DNA of 64,000 nucleotides from Eustoma russellianum (Eukaryota > Streptophyta > Magnoliopsida > Gentianales > Gentianaceae): positions 22,615,262-22,679,261 of the forward strand of contig AP025067.1 of assembly GCA_036186865.1 (NCBI GenBank), written 5' to 3'. The translations under genes and the position numbers were made by a program. This document shows positions 58,591-64,000 of the stretch, piece by piece (position 1 is the stretch's first letter; every line of letters starts with the position of its first letter). The notes below the pieces were generated by a model. The model saw nothing but the letters and a program-made list of their open reading frames with translations. It was not told the origin of the DNA and did no database searches.

Positions 58591-60736
58591 TTATTTGGGT
58601 CCTTGAATGTTAGGGGCATTATTCTTGTTTAGATAACCCTTAGGTATCCAAACTTGAACATACCTTTTAAGCACATTTTTAGCATGGTTAAAATAAGAAG
58701 GATAAGCATAAAGATGATTATTCCACATAAGTGAGGATGCATTGTTATACATGTTGTGCCATGGTTGATAATCATTATAGGATGGCCGAGATTTATTATG
58801 TGTATAAGGCATGTGAATTTGTTTCTTATATGGCGCTATATAAGTGTGTTTATAGGCATTTCTATAAGACTTATAAGAGTGTTGCCTATACTTAGGTTCA
58901 TAATGAGTTGTATGCATTTTATTCGATCTAGTTGCATTTTTATACATGTAGGCATAATTTCTAGGTTGTCTAGATGCAAAGTTTGGCCTAGATGTATGTT
59001 TATGCATGTGTGCTTTTATGAGTGTATGTTGCATTTTTGCCTTGATATTAGTAGAAGAAGGTTGTAGAAGAAGATGTAGCAGGCAAAGTTGATTTTATTG
59101 CATTATATGGCAATTTTGTACTAGATGAAACAAACTTAGTCTTTTTATTCACTTTTTCATTTTTTTCTTTATAGCCTAAGCCGGTTTTATCATTACCATA
59201 CTTTTGTGATGAGATGAGTGTGTCTAACATGTTTGTACCGGATTTAAATTGCTCTAACATTTTTTCTAAGTTAAGTTTAGACGACTTAAGTTGTATTATT
59301 TCATGTTCACAACTTTCTAACTTAGACTTTAACATATTATTTTCCATTTGTAACTTTTGTTCATCTTTTCTATATGATTCAATTTTATTCTCTAAAGAAT
59401 CAAGAGTATTAGTAGACTCTTGTTTAAGAGATTCTAGCTGATCGGAAAATTCCAAGTTGGACGTCCTCAACTTGTCATTTTCTTCAACTAGTTTCTTCTT
59501 TTCTTTCGAGAGCCTCTTACAATGAGCATGCATTCTTAAGAATTCTTCATACATTTCATCAAATGTCATGTCACTATCAGAATCACTATCAGAAGAAGAA
59601 CATACCTCGTTGGATACGAAGCAGACTTGAGCTTCCTCAGTTTCGGATTCTGAGTCGGATGAGTCGCTCCATGTGCTCACCTTCATTGCTCGTTTCCCTT
59701 TCTTTGCCTTAGACTCATTTGTCTTTGTCGTTTGTGCCTCCTTGTCCTTGGCTTGTTTATTATTGTTGTTATTATTATTTTTCTTTGTGGGACAATCGTA
59801 TGAAATATGTCCTTTTTGACAGCATTCATAACACTTTAATTCTTTGTTATACCATTTATTTGTGTTATTTTTCCTAGGTTGAGAAGAAGAAGAAGAAGAA
59901 TTACATTGTCTATTCCTATTTGGACGTTTGAAAAACTTTCTAAGTTTTCTGACTATCAATATCAAGTCATCGTCTAATTCAGTATCACTATTACTATCAT
60001 CGTTACTAGCATGTGTTTCGGTTGTTTTGAAAGCTATTGACTTATCGGATAACTTAGACGATTCAGACTTTCGCTGGTTTAATTTAACCTCGTAGACTTT
60101 AAGAGACCCGATCAATTCATCCATCTTGGTGATTGACTTTGTCTCCTCGATTGCAGTCACCTTTGGATCCCATTCAGCAGGAAGGCTTCGTAGCACCTTT
60201 TGAACCTTTTCACTGTTCGAAATTGACTTCCCTAAAGCTTCAAGGGCATTGAAAATATTAGTAATCCTCAAATCCATAGATGTTATGGATTCGTTCCGCA
60301 ACATTTTGAAAGTCTCTAATTCAGTCATAAGCATGTTTATTTTTGACTCTTTAGCGCCACTAGTACCTTCATGCTTTAATACAAGTGATTTCCACATGTC
60401 GTGTGCGCTTGTGCAATTTGACACATATCCTGCTTCAGAAGTTGTAAGTCCATTCAAAAGTAATTGCATAGCTTTAGCATTCATGGACATTTTCTTTTTA
60501 TCATCCGATGACCATTCACTTTTATATTTTTCAACCTCTTGAGTGACTCCACTAACTTGTACAACTTTCATTGGAATGTACGGCTCATCTTCAACTATAG
60601 ACCATAAATCGATGTCTATAGCCATTAAGAATAGCCTCATTCTTAGTTTCCAATGAACTAAATTATTGCCATCAAAAAGAGGAGGGCGTTGTGTAGACAT
60701 ACCTTCTAACTCACCTTTGTGAGAAATAATAGCCAT
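58591..60736 (-). pseudogene. Unit E gag, one frameshift
   Basis: The start is at 60736 (MAIISHKGEL). The frame is open through the core, zinc knuckle CYECCQKGHISYDC, Ser/Asp repeats and coiled coil. One extra base near 59062 then shifts it to an early stop, and the basic tail reads in 59034-58591. Several residues match unit A rather than B-D (CCQKG, KEAQTT, SQKYGN). Confidence 0.9.
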
Positions 60737-60844
60737 TATATATACCTTGGATTTGTGACAAGCAGTATATAATGAATTGTTGTTTCTTGGCCTTGTATTG
60801 TTCGTACGGTGTTGAATCTTGCTTCTTTTGAGTGGTGTTGGTCT

Positions 60845-60857
60845 GGCTCTGATACCA
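60845..60857 (-). other. Primer-binding site of unit E
   Basis: TGGTATCAGAGCC on the minus strand, 2 bp from L6. Confidence 0.93.
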
Positions 60858-60859
60858 AA

Positions 60860-63587
60860 TGTTGGACCATGCACCTGCAATAAACACCACTAGAGGGGGG
60901 TGAATAGTGGATAGCGGAAATTACACTACAACCCTTTGTTAAAATCCCCTTTGAAAACAGAATCTAAGACCACCTCAGATTCAGAACTCGTTTTTGAAAA
61001 ATTCACAAATAATTATACACAACTCCAAAAATTATGAAAATTGCAGAATTGAACTTCAATGATTTAGCAAGACTCTGTCCAAAAATCAGACAAAAATAAG
61101 ATCGTTTGACCCTTCAAACAAACAAAAAGATTCAGATGGTCAATCTAGACAGAATTGGACAGCATGTTGCTGATTTTGCAAAAACGTGTTTCTCTTTGAA
61201 TACTCAACCAAAAAGGTTGATCTTTATATCAAAACACTCCTTAGGATGTGTAGATGAAGTTTCCAGAAGGCCCTGGCCTTAAACAATTCTTGCAAAATAC
61301 AGAATTTAAGTTTTCTCAAAACTGGTCAGATTGCAGCCCGATTGGAGCAGTTATCTTGCAAAGACTGAAAGACTAACATTCCCTTGCTCAAATCAAATGA
61401 TTTTTGTTGTAAATGAAAGCTAACAGTCTGAAGTATAACTCCACCAAAAATCATGAATTTTGAAAATATTTAGCTATTTTTTCAAATTGTGAGAAGTTGT
61501 GTGAAAACTGCAGTCAAAACGGGCAGAAAACAGAAATAAAGAAACAAGAGAAGAACACCGAAGATTTATCCTGGTTCGGTCAATGTGACATACTCCAGTC
61601 CCAAGGAATACCTTTTATTGGATTTCACTATGAAATGAACACCTTACAACAAGAGCCAAGCTTGATCCTTGGGTTATACACCAACCCTACTCAAGACTTG
61701 GTTATTCACCTTCTAAGCAACACTTAGTTGCAACTCCTCTAACACCTATTGATGTAGCCTTATAAAGATGGCTAATTAATCTTACAAATGAAGCTCAAGA
61801 GGCTTGTAGCTCACCACAATACAACAAGAACACCTTTGCTACAATGAATAAAACAATAACAACAAGAAGATGAAGATGAAAGCTAGACAATTCAACAAAT
61901 GTTTGTGAGCTTCAAGTGTGTTTCATCTTCTTCACCATTGCCTCTATTTATAGTGTGATTTGAGCCTTGAAGATAAGAATGCACATGTGTCTCTATCTTC
62001 ATCATCAATTCCAAATGTCTTCTCATCATTGGTTGGCCTTGTACACTTGGCAAAATAAAACACAATGATTGGTCCACTTTGGCAACTCCATGTGGCCGAA
62101 AAATTTCAACTAAAAATGACTTGGAATTATCTTTGAGAATGTGAAGATAAAAGCAAGGAATAATACTCCAATATCCCCTTAACTTCTTGGCACAAGAATA
62201 GGCATGTGGGCTTGAAGAATTCAAACAAAATTCAGCTTCAATATTCCATCAAGTAGCCGTTGGTCATCTTGCATATTTTCAAAAATGAACTTTGATTTTC
62301 CTTATTAAAAATAAGAAAGGATAATACCACCAAATTATCCTCAACTTCAAGCACCATAATAGGGCATGTGAAGACTCCACTTTGACCAAAAAATCTGCTG
62401 AATTTAGCTTGTAGCCGTTGGCTGCAAATTTGAAAAACTCCAAGTTGGCAATTTTGCCAACTAGCTCCTTTTTGGTTGGTCCACTTGTCTCCCACTCATA
62501 AAATAAATAATGTATCACCTCCAACTGTAAACTCACGTTTTTCAACATATATATAAGTGTAACAACTCAGATTTTTGAAGAAGAAATAAATAGATAAACA
62601 ATTGACAAGATTATGTCAACGTGTAACACCAAAATTCCCAATATTTCTTCTTATATGTCAAGAACATTTCCACACCTTTGACACCTTTAATATCTCTGAA
62701 TAATGATGATAAATATCCTCTTATAACATATATAAGAGGGTCTTCAAGAAAAAATAGAATGTGACATCTCAAATCGTCACATATCCAGCTATTGTCAATA
62801 ATATCATCGGTTGAGAGAATAAGACATAAGATCACCATATTATCTTCAAAATGACAATAACACAGCTCCAGAATGAAGATAATAATATGCTCAAGAGATT
62901 CTTTGAGTGAAAATAGCATAAATACCCTTGGGGTAAAATGACCAAAATACCCCTTGTGTGATAAAACTTCAGAAATGCTCCCGATGGTCAGAAATAATCA
63001 CAATTCCACCTTTGTCATGATAACCAAGATAATAATACACCCTTGAAATATTTTTCACCATATGATGTTCCTACAAAACTCAAAATACCAATTTTGCCCT
63101 TTTTGGTAAGTTGTAGAAACTTCCAAGGCACGTTAGTCACAAGACAATAATATTCACCAAAAACACATAATAATCACATAATGAGCATGTATAAATCATG
63201 TACAAATGAAAACAAACATGTTAACACATTTTAGAAAATTATTTCTAAAAACCCTTGACGTCGATCGATCGAAGTGCCTCAGCTTCAGAGATCGATGTCT
63301 CACAGAACCACATCGATCGATCAACGTGAGGGGATGATGTACGTCGATCAATCCACGTGAGAGATCGACGTCTTACTGTGAGTTTGGTTCTTCTCAGTTC
63401 AACATGGATCGATCCACATGAGGGGCTGACGTAGGTCGATCGATCCATGTGTCTTTGAATGAGAGATCCACGTCATTTTTCTTTACTTTTTCAACCTTTA
63501 ACCCCTTATAACACTATATGTGACATTTTTAAGTATTCACCACTTAAAATCATGAATTTAAAAATTATCCAAACATATTTCTCAACA
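60860..63587 (-). repeat. S array LTR L6 (outer right; 5' LTR of unit E)
   Basis: 2,728 bp. From about 61.5 kb rightward its diagnostic bases follow L1. The first 600 bp or so mostly follow L2 (GCAGCCCGATTGG, GGCCCTGGCC), so L6 looks mosaic. It is followed by AGTCG and element H pol. Confidence 0.94.
63257..63474 (-). promoter_or_regulatory. CGATCGAT/ACGT motif cluster in L6
   Basis: As in L1, but some cores have decayed (CGATCAAC, CGATCAAT). Confidence 0.55.
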
Positions 63588-63592
63588 AGTCG
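63588..63592 (-). repeat. Target site duplication, right side of the S array
   Basis: CGACT on the minus strand, partner of CGACA at 21483-21487. Confidence 0.78.
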
Positions 63593-64000
63593 ATGCCTAA
63601 TTGTTGAACATAACCCTTTGCAACTAAGTGTGCTTTGTACTTACTTATAGAACCATCGACATGCTTCTTTATTTTGAATATCCATTTTAACCCTATTGGT
63701 TTAACATCATTGGGTTTATCAAACAACACCCAAGTTTCATTTTTATTGATGGAGTCAATCTCATTTCTCATGGCGTGCATCCATTATTTCGAGTCTTTAG
63801 CTTCATTAAAGTTTCTCGGCTCAATATCAACCATCATCAACAAATCATCTTCATCTATATTCGAAGCGAGCACATAGTCATCAAGATATCTTGGTTGAGA
63901 CTTCATTCGGCTTGATTTACGCAAACGAGATGGTGGTGCACCCTCTTCACACTTGGCTGTGATGTCCTCAGGTGGACTGCCCATAGCCGTGCATTGGTCT
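63593..64000 (-). pseudogene. Element H pol, upstream half (linker and RT start)
   Basis: Minus-strand frame 63984-63784 holds RYLDDYVLAS and an acidic linker. A TAA follows near 63786, then 63780-63593 with WVLFDKPNDVKPIGLKWI, KYKAHLVAKGYVQQ and G-I-D at the array edge. The RT continues at 21487 on the far side of the array. Confidence 0.88.

Larger units (their letters stand above)
21488..63587 (-). mobile_element. S array: tandem of five Sirevirus-like copia units sharing six LTRs
   Basis: Six LTRs alternate with five internal regions, all in one orientation: L1, A, L2, B, L3, C, L4, D, L5, E, L6. LTR start-to-start distances are 8,352, 7,760, 7,753, 7,753 and 7,754 bp. Each internal region begins 2 bp from an LTR with the primer site TGGTATCAGAGCC and ends in a polypurine tract against the next LTR. 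No flanking DNA or target duplication separates the units; only the outer edges have one (CGACA/CGACT). So this is a tandem repeat of a retrotransposon, not five insertions. Long LTRs, CTAGTGGTG...TTGCAG LTR ends, gag with zinc knuckle and coiled coil and multiple polypurine tracts point to the Sirevirus lineage. Confidence 0.95.

Noticed and set aside
21488..63587. Five independent S insertions at one hotspot
   Set aside because: Each junction is LTR to internal with a shared LTR and no target duplication between units; B-E share one deletion and all share pol lesions.
1..64000. tRNA, rRNA or other RNA genes
   Set aside because: The only tRNA-like matches are 12-13 base primer-binding sites of the retroelements; no cloverleaf or rRNA segment was recognised.

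Overview
This window is AT-rich plant (most likely eudicot) nuclear DNA made almost entirely of nested Ty1/copia LTR retrotransposons, placed in and beside a broken purple acid phosphatase (PAP) gene. The plant call rests on the PAP protein family, on 5-bp target duplications, on tRNA-iMet-type primer sites and on two element families with Sirevirus (SIRE/Maximus) traits. No intact host gene is visible.

Layout. 1-1432: 3' end of a decayed plus-strand copia element (P), whose LTR region reads LTR - primer site - partial LTR. 1433-1922 and 19022-19558: two pieces of one minus-strand PAP pseudogene. They are separated by plus-strand copia element Q (1923-19016, 543-bp LTRs, TSD AATTC). Q's 5' LTR was itself split by plus-strand Sirevirus-like element R (2002-13461, LTRs about 3.05 kb, TSD CACAT). 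19559-19920: unassigned sequence next to the PAP exon. 19921-21487 and 63593-64000: two halves of a minus-strand copia element H.

The main feature lies inside H. It is a 42.1-kb minus-strand array (21488-63587) in which one Sirevirus-like family (S) forms LTR-A-LTR-B-LTR-C-LTR-D-LTR-E-LTR: six LTRs (L1-L6, about 2.7 kb each) sharing five internal regions. The array has a single target duplication at its outer ends (CGACA/CGACT on the minus strand, one mismatch), and removing it puts H's reverse transcriptase back in frame, so the locus looks like one insertion that grew afterwards. Units C and D, the right part of B and the left part of E are almost base-identical with a 7,753-bp period. The points where B and E depart from this consensus bracket a 671-bp crossover window inside pol, not in the LTR. 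Units B-E share a 731-bp deletion of the reverse transcriptase core. Unit A keeps the core but has a broken gag and an altered protease. All five units share further pol lesions.

Inferred order: PAP gene; insertion of P, Q and H; R into Q and S into H; S growing to at least three units; then triplication of one 7.75-kb segment. Nothing here is predicted to encode a complete element. Possible remaining coding capacity is split among array units: gag in B-D, a long integrase frame in E, and a YLDD-containing RT in A.
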